Positions 41,459 through 49,494 of a stretch of DNA of 64,000 nt are shown piece by piece (within the stretch, counting starts at the first letter, position 1; the number at the start of each line of letters is the position of its first letter). The notes below the pieces were generated by a model. The model searched no databases, was not told the origin of the DNA, and saw nothing but the letters and a program-made list of their open reading frames with translations. The translations under genes and the position numbers were made by a program. Source of the DNA: Pseudonocardia alni (lineage in GTDB: Bacteria > Actinomycetota > Actinomycetes > Mycobacteriales > Pseudonocardiaceae); the NCBI RefSeq assembly GCF_002813375.1, contig NZ_PHUJ01000003.1, positions 4,402,001-4,466,000 on the forward strand, written 5' to 3'.

Positions 41459-42400
41459 ATGCTGTTCCGCTCCACGACCGACCGATCCCGTCCGCTGTCC
41501 ACCACCGCCACCTCCCGTGTCATCCTGCCGGCCGCACCGGCCGGGACCACCGCCTCCGACGTGCTCGCCGGCGTCGACCTCACCGGCCGGCGCGCCGTCG
41601 TCACCGGTGCGACCACCGGGGTCGGCCTCGCGGCCGCCCGCGCACTGGCCGCCGCCGGGGCCGAGGTCACCCTCGCCGTCCGCGACGCCGAGGCCGGTGC
41701 CGCCGCCCGTGACGGCATCGTCGCCGACACCGGCAACGAGCGCGTCGCCGTCGGCGAGCTCGACCTCTCCGACCAGCGCTCCATCGCCCGCTTCGTGCGC
41801 CTGTGGGACGGACCGCTGCACATGCTCGTGCACGCCGCGGCCGTCACCGGCGCCCCGCTGACCCGCACCGTCGACGACTGGGAGCTGCACCTGGCCGTCA
41901 ACCACCTCGGGCCGGCGTCGCTCACCTCGGGACTGCACTGGGCGCTCACGGCGGTCGATGGCGCGCGGGTGGTCACCGTGACCTCCGCCGCCCACCGGGA
42001 CGCGGCGTTCGACCCGGAGGACCCGCACTTCTCCGACGAGCGCTACGACGGCCACCTCGCCCACGCCCGTTCCCGCAGCGCGGCGCTGCTGCACGCGGTC
42101 GAGGCCGCGCGTCGCTGGTCGGGCGACGGGATCGCGGTGAACGCCGCCGACCCCGGCCCGGCGGGGACCGACCCCGAGCGGGGGGCCGCCACGGTCGTGC
42201 TGGCAGCGGCGTCGCCGCTGGTCGGGGGGATCAGCGGGCGCTACTTCGCCGGGCTCGCGGAGGCGGGACCGGCCGGGCCGGGCGTGGCGGGCGGGGTCGC
42301 CACGCACGCACTGGACCCGGTCGCCGCGCGGCGGGTCTGGCGCTGGACCGAGCGCACGCTGCGCGAGGTCTGGTTCGCCGGGCTGCCGATCGTGGCCTGA
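41459..42400 (+). CDS. Short-chain dehydrogenase-like protein with altered active site
   Basis: A 313-residue classical SDR fold of the retinol-dehydrogenase-like type. The cofactor loop VVTGATTGVGLAAARAL near residue 47 and the NHLG motif near 149 are intact, as is the catalytic-Ser strand VVTVTSAAH. The expected YxxxK segment (family AYGQSK) reads AHARSR, so Tyr is His and Lys is Arg. It may be inactive as a dehydrogenase, or act on a different chemistry, or sense NAD(P). AGAAGG precedes the ATG at 41459. Controlled by the divergent TetR. Confidence 0.85.
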   Translation: MLFRSTTDRSRPLSTTATSRVILPAAPAGTTASDVLAGVDLTGRRAVVTGATTGVGLAAARALAAAGAEVTLAVRDAEAGAAARDGIVADTGNERVAVGELDLSDQRSIARFVRLWDGPLHMLVHAAAVTGAPLTRTVDDWELHLAVNHLGPASLTSGLHWALTAVDGARVVTVTSAAHRDAAFDPEDPHFSDERYDGHLAHARSRSAALLHAVEAARRWSGDGIAVNAADPGPAGTDPERGAATVVLAAASPLVGGISGRYFAGLAEAGPAGPGVAGGVATHALDPVAARRVWRWTERTLREVWFAGLPIVA

Positions 42401-42418
42401 CCCCGGGGGGCTGCCCCG

Positions 42419-42459
42419 AGGGGAACCCTCGTAGCGCTCAAAGCCACGAGAGTTCCCCT
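42419..42459. terminator. Bidirectional hairpin between convergent genes
   Basis: AGGGGAACCCTCGT (42419-42432) and ACGAGAGTTCCCCT (42446-42459) pair with one mismatch around a 13-base loop. It lies between the SDR stop and the alpha-glucosidase stop. Confidence 0.65.
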
Positions 42460-42485
42460 GGGGGCGTCCGGGACGGGCGCGCCGG

Positions 42486-44138
42486 TCAGTGGCGCAGCCA
42501 CACCGCGGTGTCGGCGGGGACCTCGCCGCGGGCGGTGAGCGGGCCGCTGGACAGCATCACCTCGGCGTCCTCGGGCAGCGACACCGGCGCCGAGGAGACG
42601 TTCACCAGGCAGGTGAAGCCGCCGTCGCCGGAGTCCGAGGTGCGGGCCAGGGCCAGCGTGCCCTCCGGCGACTCCTGCCAGGTCAGCGCGCCGCCGCCGA
42701 GTGCGGGGTGCGCGCGGCGGATCGCCAGGGCGTCCCGGTAGAGGTGCAGCACCGATTCCGGGTCGGCCTCCTGCACGTCGGCCGCGTGCCGGGCGAACAC
42801 CTCCGGCTGCGGCAGCCACGGTGTCCCGGACGGGCCGAACCCGAAGCCGGGCTCGCCCGCGGCCCAGGGCAGCGGGACGCGGCAGCCGTCGCGGCCGCGC
42901 AGCGTGTGCCCGGACAGCTCCCAGGTCGGGTCGTCGAGCCGGTCGGTCGGGATGTCCTCGACCTCGGGCAGTCCGAGCTCCTCGCCCTGGTAGAGGTACG
43001 CGGTGCCGGGCAGCGCGAGCATGAGCAGCGTCGCCGCGCGGGCCCGGCGCAGGCCGAGCTCGGGGTCGGCGGGCAGGGCGATCACGTCGTCGAGGTTCCA
43101 GCCGCGCCCGGCCTCGGGCTTGCGGGCCAGCCGGCTCGGGTGCCGGCAGACGTCGTGGTTGGACAGCACCCAGGTCGCCGGCGCGCCGACCCGGGTGTTC
43201 TCGGCGATCGCGTCGTCGATGTTGTCGCGCAGGTCCTCGGCCAGCCAGGCCGCGGTCAGGAAGTTGAAGCTGAACGCGGTCTGCAGCTCGTCCGGGCGCA
43301 GGTAGCGGGCCAGGCGCTGCGGGTCCGGCACCCAGGCCTCGGCGACGAACACCCGCGGCGGGTCGTAGGCGTCGCCGATCCGGCGCCACGACCGGAAGAT
43401 GTCGTGGACGCCGTCGCGGTCGAGGTAGGGGTGGCCGCCGTCCTGGGCGTCGTTCACGCCCTCGACGACGTCGGGCAGCCCGGGCTCCTTCACCATCGAG
43501 TTCGCGACGTCGACGCGGAACCCGTCCACGCCCCGGTCGAACCAGAAGCGCAGGGTCTCCTCGAAGTCGGCGCGGACCTCCGGGTGCTCCCAGTTCACGT
43601 CCGGCTGCCGGATGTCGAACAGGTGCAGGTACCACTGCTCCGGCGTCCCGTCGGGGGCCACGACCCGCTCCCACGCGGGCCCGCCGAACATCGACTCCCA
43701 GTTGTTCGGCGGGAGCTCACCGTTCTCGCCGCGGCCGTCGCGGAAGAGGTAGCGCTCGCGCTCGGGCGAGCCGGGGCCCGCGGCCAGCGCCTGCCGGAAC
43801 CACACGTGCTCGTCGGAGTGGTGGTTCGGGACGATGTCGAGCAGCACCCGGATGTCGCGCGCGTGGGCCTCGGCGATCAGGGCCTCGGCCTGGGCGGTGT
43901 CGCCGAACATCGGGTTGATCGCGCGGTAGTCGGCCACGTCGTAGCCGCCGTCGGCCAGCGGCGACGGGTACCAGGGATTGATCCAGATCGCGTCGACGCC
44001 CAGGCGGGCGAGATGGTCGAGCCTGCTGCGCAGACCGGCGAGATCACCGGTCCCGTCGCCGTTCCCGTCGGCGAAGCTGCGGATGTAGACCTGGTAGACG
44101 ACGGCGTTGCGCCACCAGTCCTGCTCGTGCACGGACAT
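42486..44138 (-). CDS. GH13 alpha-glucosidase
   Basis: A 550-residue glycoside hydrolase family 13 enzyme (oligo-1,6-glucosidase, trehalose or sucrose hydrolase group). Conserved regions are VYQVYIRSFADGNGDGTGDL near residue 14, LLDIVPNHHSDEH near 100, the nucleophile Asp in GFRVDVANSM near 205, the acid Glu in VFVAEAW near 266, and the third Asp in VLSNHDVCRH near 325. No signal peptide, so intracellular: it acts on imported oligosaccharides. GGGAG precedes the ATG. Divergent from a LacI regulator with a palindrome in between. Confidence 0.92.
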   Translation of the reverse strand: MSVHEQDWWRNAVVYQVYIRSFADGNGDGTGDLAGLRSRLDHLARLGVDAIWINPWYPSPLADGGYDVADYRAINPMFGDTAQAEALIAEAHARDIRVLLDIVPNHHSDEHVWFRQALAAGPGSPERERYLFRDGRGENGELPPNNWESMFGGPAWERVVAPDGTPEQWYLHLFDIRQPDVNWEHPEVRADFEETLRFWFDRGVDGFRVDVANSMVKEPGLPDVVEGVNDAQDGGHPYLDRDGVHDIFRSWRRIGDAYDPPRVFVAEAWVPDPQRLARYLRPDELQTAFSFNFLTAAWLAEDLRDNIDDAIAENTRVGAPATWVLSNHDVCRHPSRLARKPEAGRGWNLDDVIALPADPELGLRRARAATLLMLALPGTAYLYQGEELGLPEVEDIPTDRLDDPTWELSGHTLRGRDGCRVPLPWAAGEPGFGFGPSGTPWLPQPEVFARHAADVQEADPESVLHLYRDALAIRRAHPALGGGALTWQESPEGTLALARTSDSGDGGFTCLVNVSSAPVSLPEDAEVMLSSGPLTARGEVPADTAVWLRH

Positions 44139-44191
44139 GATGCTCCCGGGTGCGGATCGTGGGGCGGGGCGGTGTTGCAGAGTGTTTCATC

Positions 44192-44203
44192 CGGTTGCAA
44201 CCG
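44192..44203. promoter_or_regulatory. LacI-type operator
   Basis: CGGTTGCAACCG, a perfect 12-bp palindrome with the central CG-free TTGCAA core common to LacI/GalR-family sites, between the divergent alpha-glucosidase and LacI starts. A half-site GTTGCA lies 15 bases to the left (44174-44179). Confidence 0.6.
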
Positions 44204-44222
44204 CTGTCGAGGCGCGGGCACG

Positions 44223-45236
44223 ATGACCCCCGTGACGGACGAGCCGGTGCGCGAGGTCGTACGCCGGGTGGGTGTCCGGCGGGTCGCCGAGCTCGCCGGG
44301 GTCTCCCCGGCGACGGTGTCGCGCGCCCTGCGCGAGGGCACCCCCGTCTCGCACGACACCCGCGAACGCGTCCGCCGGGCGGCGGCCTCCCTCGGCTACT
44401 CCGTCCCCGTCCGGCCGCTGACGGTCGCCGTGCTCGCCCGCTTCCCGACCCGCTGGTTCTTCGCCGAGGCCGTCGCCGGGGTGGAGGGCGTGCTGTCCGC
44501 GGCCGGGCACGTCACCCAGCTCCACAACCTCGGCGACCCGGACGCGCGGGCGCACTTCTTCGCGACGCTGCCGGTGCGCGGGCGCGCCGACGGGCTGATC
44601 GTCGTCGCCTCGGCGATCGACACCACCGAGGCCGCGGCGCTGGACGCGCTGGGCATCCCGGTCGTCGTGCTCGGCGGGGACATGCCCGGACGGCCGCGGA
44701 TCGGCATCGACGACCGCGCCGGAGCCCGCACCGCCGTCCGGCACCTGCTCGGGCTCGGCCACCGCGGCGTCGCGCTGGTGTCGTTCGACCCCGACGAGGC
44801 CAACGGCCGCGCCACGACGACCGACCGGCGCGACGGCTGGGCCGACGCGCACGCCGAGGCCGGGCGACCCCGCGGCCCGGTCGTCGCCACCGGGGCCGGG
44901 GTGACCGACGGCGACGCCGCGGCCGCCGAGCTGCTCTCCCTCCCGGCGATGCCGACCGCGGTGTTCGCGATGTCCGACGAGCTCGCCGTCGGTGTGCTGC
45001 GCACCCTGCGCCGTGCCGGGGTGGCGGTGCCGGGCCAGGTGTCGGTGGTCGGGTTCGACGACCACGACTCGGCCGCCGTCGCCGAGCTCACCACGGTCGC
45101 CCAGCCGGTCCGCCGCCAGGGCGAGCTCGCCGCCCGGGCACTGCTCGCCGCGCTGGGCGGCGACGTCCCCGGCGACGTCGAGGTCCCGACCCGGCTGGTG
45201 CTCCGGGCGACGACGGCGCCACCCCGGGTCAGCTGA
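44223..45236 (+). CDS. LacI-family transcriptional regulator
   Basis: A 337-residue repressor. The helix-turn-helix RRVAELAGVSPATVSRALREG lies near residues 19-39, followed by the hinge and a periplasmic-binding-protein-like sugar domain (LTVAVLARFPTRWFFAEAVAGVEG; DGLIVVASAI; AVFAMSDELAVGVLRTLRRAG; VSVVGFDDHDSAA). It most likely represses the alpha-glucosidase gene and itself in response to an oligosaccharide. ATG at 44223; no clear ribosome site. Its 3' end overlaps the convergent ATPase gene by eight bases. Confidence 0.9.
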   Translation: MTPVTDEPVREVVRRVGVRRVAELAGVSPATVSRALREGTPVSHDTRERVRRAAASLGYSVPVRPLTVAVLARFPTRWFFAEAVAGVEGVLSAAGHVTQLHNLGDPDARAHFFATLPVRGRADGLIVVASAIDTTEAAALDALGIPVVVLGGDMPGRPRIGIDDRAGARTAVRHLLGLGHRGVALVSFDPDEANGRATTTDRRDGWADAHAEAGRPRGPVVATGAGVTDGDAAAAELLSLPAMPTAVFAMSDELAVGVLRTLRRAGVAVPGQVSVVGFDDHDSAAVAELTTVAQPVRRQGELAARALLAALGGDVPGDVEVPTRLVLRATTAPPRVS

Positions 45237-47283
45237 CCAGCCGGTCCGGGCGCAGCTCCACCCGGCGCAGCAGTTGCGCGTTGAGCGCGACGACGACCGT
45301 GGACAGGCTCATCAGCAGCGCGCCGACCGCGGGCGGGAGCACGAACCCGACCGGGGCGAGCACCCCGGCCGCGAGCGGCACCGAGACCAGGTTGTAGCCG
45401 GCCGCCCACCACAGGTTCTGCAGCATCTTCCGGTACCCGGCGCGGGACAGCGCGATCACCGACAGCACCCCGCGCGGGTCGGAGGAGGCGAGGACCACCC
45501 CGGCCGAGGCGACGGCGACGTCGGTACCGGCCCCGATCGCGATCCCGACGTCGGCCCGGGCCAGCGCCGGGGCGTCGTTCACGCCGTCGCCGACCATCGC
45601 GACGACCGCGCCGCGGTCCTGGAGCCGGGCCACCGCCTCGTCCTTGCCCTCGGGCAGCACCTCGGCGACCACCTCGTCGACGCCCAGGTCGCGGGCGACC
45701 GCCTCGGCCACCGGGCGCGCGTCACCGGTGAGCATCACGACCCGTACGCCGCGGGCGTGCAGGGCGTCGACCGCGGCCCGGGACTCCGGGCGGACCGCGT
45801 CGGCGAGGGCGAGCGCGCCCACCACCTCGCCGGGGTCCGCACCGGCCACCACGTACAGCACGGTGGCACCGTCGTCGCCCCACCGGTGCACGTCGCCGGT
45901 CAGCTCGGCGGGCACGTCGAGACCGCGCTCGCGCAGCAGCGCCGGACCCCCGACGGCGACCGGCCGCCCGTCGACGGTGGCGGACACCCCGCGTCCGGTG
46001 TGTGAGTGGAACCCGTGTGCGGCCGGGACGGCACGCCCGTCCGCCGCGGCGACGACGGCGCGGGCGAGCGGGTGCTCGCTGTCGGCCTCGACGGCGGCGG
46101 CCAGGGCCAGGGTGCCCGCAGCGCCCGCGGTCCCGACGACCCGCGGGCTGCCGGTGGTGAGCGTGCCGGTCTTGTCGAACAGCACGGTGTCGACGGTGCG
46201 GATGCGCTCCAGCGCGAGCCGGTCGGTGACCAGCACCCCGGAGCGTGCCGCGCGGGCCGTGGAGATCGCGATGACCAACGGGATCGCCAGCCCGAGCGCG
46301 TGCGGGCAGGCGATCACGAGCACGGTGACGGTGCGGGTGACCGCCTGCGCGGTGTCGCCGAGCAGCGTCCACGCGGCGAAGGTCGCCACCCCGGCACCCG
46401 CGGCGAACCAGAACAGCAGCGCCGCCGCGCGGTCGGCGAGTGCCTGGGCCCGGGAGCGCGAACCCTGCGCGTTCTCCACCAGGCGACGGATGCCCGACAG
46501 CGCCGTGTCCTCGCCGACGGCGTCGACCCGGACCCGCAGCGCCGAATCGGTGGCGACGGTGCCCGCCACCACCCGGTCGCCGGTGCCGCGCGGGACCGGC
46601 CGGGACTCCCCGGTGATCATCGACTCGTCCACCTCGGCGGCACCGTCGACGACCGTGCCGTCGGCGGGCACCCGGGCGCCCGACCGGACCAGCACCACGT
46701 CGCCGACGACCAGGTCGGCCGGTGCGACCGTACCGACCGTGCCGTCGGCGCCGACCCGCTCGGCGGTGTCGGGCAGCAGCGCGGCCAGCGCGTCGAGGGC
46801 CCCGGACGCCTGCCCGAGCGCACGCATCTCGAGCCAGTGCCCGAGCAGCATGATCACGACCAGCAGCGCCAGTTCCCACCAGAAGTCCAGCCCGCCGACA
46901 CCGAGCGAGCTCAGCAGGCTCGCCACCCACGCGACGCCCACGGCCATGCCGATGAGCAGCATCATCCCGGGCCGGCGCGCCCGGATCTCGGCGACGGCGC
47001 CGGCCAGGAACGGCCGGCCCGGCCAGAAGAGGATCACGGTGCCGAGCACCGGGGGGATCCACGCCGACCACGCCGGGGGCGAGTACCCGAGCAGCATCCC
47101 GGTCATCGCGCTGAAACCGACGACGGGGACGGCGAGCACCAGCGCGACGACGAACCGGTCCCGGAACACCGCCGCGTGGTCCGCGTGCCCGTGTCCCGCG
47201 TGCCTGCCGTGGGCCCCGGGGACGCCGCCGGGGTGCGTCCCGTGCTCCTGCGGGGCGGAGGCCGCCCGTGGCTCGCCGTGCAT
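45229..47283 (-). CDS. Copper-translocating P1B-type ATPase (CopB-like)
   Basis: A 684-residue heavy-metal ATPase. It has a His-rich N-terminus in place of a Cys-x-x-Cys metal domain and the transmembrane motif CPH (VLVIACPHALGLAIP), both typical of CopB-type enzymes for Cu(II)/Cu(I) or silver. Other signatures: GESRPVPRG actuator near 224, phosphorylation site DKTGTLTTG near 369, the SEHPLA His-Pro near 407, and hinge MVGDGVNDAPALARADVG near 565. It exports metal from the cytoplasm. A CsoR-type box precedes the gene but no csoR or chaperone gene is adjacent. Confidence 0.92.
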   Translation of the reverse strand: MHGEPRAASAPQEHGTHPGGVPGAHGRHAGHGHADHAAVFRDRFVVALVLAVPVVGFSAMTGMLLGYSPPAWSAWIPPVLGTVILFWPGRPFLAGAVAEIRARRPGMMLLIGMAVGVAWVASLLSSLGVGGLDFWWELALLVVIMLLGHWLEMRALGQASGALDALAALLPDTAERVGADGTVGTVAPADLVVGDVVLVRSGARVPADGTVVDGAAEVDESMITGESRPVPRGTGDRVVAGTVATDSALRVRVDAVGEDTALSGIRRLVENAQGSRSRAQALADRAAALLFWFAAGAGVATFAAWTLLGDTAQAVTRTVTVLVIACPHALGLAIPLVIAISTARAARSGVLVTDRLALERIRTVDTVLFDKTGTLTTGSPRVVGTAGAAGTLALAAAVEADSEHPLARAVVAAADGRAVPAAHGFHSHTGRGVSATVDGRPVAVGGPALLRERGLDVPAELTGDVHRWGDDGATVLYVVAGADPGEVVGALALADAVRPESRAAVDALHARGVRVVMLTGDARPVAEAVARDLGVDEVVAEVLPEGKDEAVARLQDRGAVVAMVGDGVNDAPALARADVGIAIGAGTDVAVASAGVVLASSDPRGVLSVIALSRAGYRKMLQNLWWAAGYNLVSVPLAAGVLAPVGFVLPPAVGALLMSLSTVVVALNAQLLRRVELRPDRLVS

Positions 47284-47323
47284 CGTCTACCTCCCGACGT
47301 CGTGGACACCGGCTGCAGCGATT

Positions 47324-47340
47324 ATACCCCCCCAGGGTAT
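47324..47340. promoter_or_regulatory. CsoR-like copper operator
   Basis: ATACCC and GGGTAT flank five bases (CCCCA), 41 bases upstream of the copper ATPase start. TACCC-n-GGGTA is the known pattern bound by copper-sensing CsoR repressors. This AT-containing motif stands out in the G+C-rich background. Confidence 0.6.
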
Positions 47341-47400
47341 TCCCGGCGGCCGGGTCGCGCGAGGTACCGTCGTGGTCGTCCCGCGGGGACACCGCGGGAG

Positions 47401-47628
47401 GTGGTCGGCGTGGTCCGGGTCGAGGGGCACTGGCGCGACCGCAGCTGGGTCGCCGCGCACCACCGGCACCCGATGCGGCCCGGTGCCGACCAGACGGTGC
47501 TCGTCGCGCCGCCCGCCCGGTCGGTGTGCATCGACCTGTCCGCGCACGGTGGACCGTTCCCCGCCGAGCCGGTGGACGGGCGCCCCGCACCGGCGCTGCC
47601 CGCACCCCGGCCGCTCGCCGCGCGCTGA
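47401..47628 (+). CDS. Small hypothetical protein
   Basis: A 75-codon frame from GTG with CGGGAG just upstream. The N-terminal half (RVEGHWRDRSWVAAHHRHP) is rich in Trp, His and Arg; the C-terminal half is Pro/Ala-rich. One cysteine (SVCIDL). No family recognised. It fills the gap between the copper ATPase promoter and the cupin gene and could be a real small gene or chance. Confidence 0.35.
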   Translation: MVGVVRVEGHWRDRSWVAAHHRHPMRPGADQTVLVAPPARSVCIDLSAHGGPFPAEPVDGRPAPALPAPRPLAAR

Positions 47629-47645
47629 GGCGGCAGGATGGTGTC

Positions 47646-48020
47646 GTGCCGAAGCTGATCGAGAACGCCAGCCGGGTCACCGCCGCCGGGACCCCGCCGA
47701 AGACCATCGACGAGTACGTCGGGCGGGTGAACTCCGGCGACGGCCGGGTCTCGGTCGCCCACATGCGCAGCCCGTCGGGCTGGGCCGAGCCCGGCCAGAC
47801 CCCGCAGTTCGACGAGTACACCCTGGTCCTGCGCGGCGCACTGCGGGTCGAGTTCGACGGCGGGGAGCTCGACGTCGCCGCCGGGCAGGCCGTGCACACC
47901 GCGCCGGGGGAGTGGGTGCGCTACAGCTCACCCGGCCCCGACGGCGCGGAGTACGTGGCCGTCTGCCTGCCCGCCTTCGAGATCGGTGCCGCGCACCGTG
48001 ACGACGAGCCCGGGAGCTGA
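47646..48020 (+). CDS. Cupin-domain protein
   Basis: A 124-residue single-domain cupin. The first cupin motif region is SPSGWAEPGQTPQFDEYTLVLRGALRVEF, where the Glu/Asp-Glu group replaces the usual His pair. The second is AGQAVHTAPGEWVRYSSP, retaining a His. Metal binding therefore looks altered. Single cupins serve many roles. GTG start 17 bases after the preceding frame. No pathway context. Confidence 0.72.
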   Translation: MPKLIENASRVTAAGTPPKTIDEYVGRVNSGDGRVSVAHMRSPSGWAEPGQTPQFDEYTLVLRGALRVEFDGGELDVAAGQAVHTAPGEWVRYSSPGPDGAEYVAVCLPAFEIGAAHRDDEPGS

Positions 48021-48119
48021 TCCGGTCCCGTGCCGCCGCCCGGGGCCCGGCGGTCGACGACGGCGCCTGGTGCCGCGCCGCGGGAGCGGCCGGGAGCTCC
48101 GATCCGGTACACCTGGGGC

Positions 48120-48542
48120 GTGACGATCCGGACGGTTGCCCTCACCGCCCTCGCCGCGCTCCTGCTGGCCGGATGCGGCACCGGCGGCGCCACGGCCGCC
48201 GGTGCGGGCACCACCGGTCCGCACGCGGCCACGGCCGCCGACCTCACCGGCGTCCGCTGGCTGCCCGCCGACGGCACCGCGCAGGGCCGGGCGTTCGCCG
48301 AGTTCGCCCCGGACGGCACCTGGACCGGCTCGGACGGCTGCAACGGCCAGAGCGGTGAGTGGACCCTCGGCGACGGCGGTGCCCTGCGGGCGACGGCGGG
48401 CCTCAGCACGATGATCGGCTGCGAGAACGTGCCCGTCGCGCGCTGGGTCTCCGAGGCCGTCCACGTCGAGACCGAGGGCGACGCCCTGCTCCTGCACCCC
48501 GCGACGGGCGAGCCCGTGCGCCTGGTGCGCGCACCCCGCTGA
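48120..48542 (+). CDS. META-domain (HslJ-like) lipoprotein
   Basis: A 140-residue exported protein. A signal sequence ends in ALLLAGC, a lipobox with the cysteine at residue 19. The mature part has META-domain features: LTGVRWLPADG, AEFAPDGTWTGSDGCNGQSGEWTL and an MIGC segment that can pair the cysteines. HslJ relatives are envelope or stress proteins of unclear function. GTG at 48120 begins the signal peptide; the longer Pro/Arg-rich extension is rejected. Confidence 0.8.
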   Translation: MTIRTVALTALAALLLAGCGTGGATAAGAGTTGPHAATAADLTGVRWLPADGTAQGRAFAEFAPDGTWTGSDGCNGQSGEWTLGDGGALRATAGLSTMIGCENVPVARWVSEAVHVETEGDALLLHPATGEPVRLVRAPR

Positions 48543-48546
48543 CACC

Positions 48547-48590
48547 GAGGCGCACGTTCCCGCCCCGCGGAGGGCGCGAACGTGCTCCTC
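48547..48590. terminator. Hairpin after the META lipoprotein gene
   Basis: GAGGCGCACGTTC (48547-48559) and GAACGTGCTCCTC (48578-48590) pair with one mismatch around 18 bases, starting five bases after the stop. It lies between convergent genes. Confidence 0.6.
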
Positions 48591-48666
48591 GACGCGGGTG
48601 CCGGTCGTCGAGCGTCGCGGAACCGTGCCGCCGACCACGGGAGCGCAGCGCCCGGTCCGGGACGGG

Positions 48667-49443
48667 TCAGCGGGGCAGCGGCAGCCAGTCCAGGACGTCG
48701 CGGATCCGGGCGTCCCAGTAGCCCCACTCGTGCTCGCCGGGGCCGAACGCGGTGCTCACGGACACCCCGGCGGCCCGGGCCAGCTCGGCGAAGCGCACCG
48801 ACTGCGGGTGCAGCGGGTCCTCGGTGCCGGCGCACACGTACAGCGCGGGCGCCGCGGCCGGGTCGAGCCGGGCGAGCAGGGTGGACAGGTCGGCCTCGGT
48901 GCCGGCCACCGGGGCGCCGTCGAGGATCCGTTCCCAGATCCGGGGGTCCTCCTCGCGGGGCGGGCCCGCGGCCAGCGCGGCGAGGTCGAGCGCCCCGGAC
49001 AGCGACGCCGCGGCCGCGAACCGGCCGGGCTCGGCCAGCGCCCAGGACAGCGCGCCGTAGCCGCCCATCGACAGCCCCGCCACGAACGTCTCCGCCGGGT
49101 CGGCCGACACCCGGAAGAACCGCGCCACCAGCGCCGGGAGCTCCTCGGTCACCCAGGTGCGGTAGCGGCCGCCGTAGGCCTGGTCGGTGTAGAAGCTGCG
49201 GTGCACCTGCGGCATGACGACGGCGAGCCCCAGCTCGTCGGCGTACCGCTCGACGGCGGTGTAGCGGGTCCAGGCGGTGTCGTCGTCGGACAGGCCGTGC
49301 AGCAGGTAGAGCACCGGTGGCGGGGCGTCGAGGTCGCGCACCCCGGCGCCGATCCGGGTCCGCGACGGCTGGGGCAGCAGCACCGTGACCGAGGTGGCCA
49401 GTCCGAGGGAGTCGGCGACGACGTCGCAGCGCAGCCGGGCCAT
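48667..49443 (-). CDS. Esterase (esterase D/antigen 85-like alpha/beta hydrolase)
   Basis: A 258-residue hydrolase of the Esterase_phd (PF00756) type. VLYLLHGLSDDDTAWTRY near residue 45 carries the oxyanion element. The nucleophile is GLSMGGYGAL near 123, the acid lies in YVCAGTEDPLHPQS near 205, and the catalytic His in FGPGEHEWGYWD near 238. No signal peptide, so cytoplasmic. It hydrolyses acyl esters; substrate not predictable. Divergent from a glycosyltransferase gene by 51 bases. Confidence 0.87.
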   Translation of the reverse strand: MARLRCDVVADSLGLATSVTVLLPQPSRTRIGAGVRDLDAPPPVLYLLHGLSDDDTAWTRYTAVERYADELGLAVVMPQVHRSFYTDQAYGGRYRTWVTEELPALVARFFRVSADPAETFVAGLSMGGYGALSWALAEPGRFAAAASLSGALDLAALAAGPPREEDPRIWERILDGAPVAGTEADLSTLLARLDPAAAPALYVCAGTEDPLHPQSVRFAELARAAGVSVSTAFGPGEHEWGYWDARIRDVLDWLPLPR

Positions 49444-49494
49444 TCCGGTGATCCTCGTCGGCGCGCGACCGGCCGGTCAAGGCACACTCGGGTC

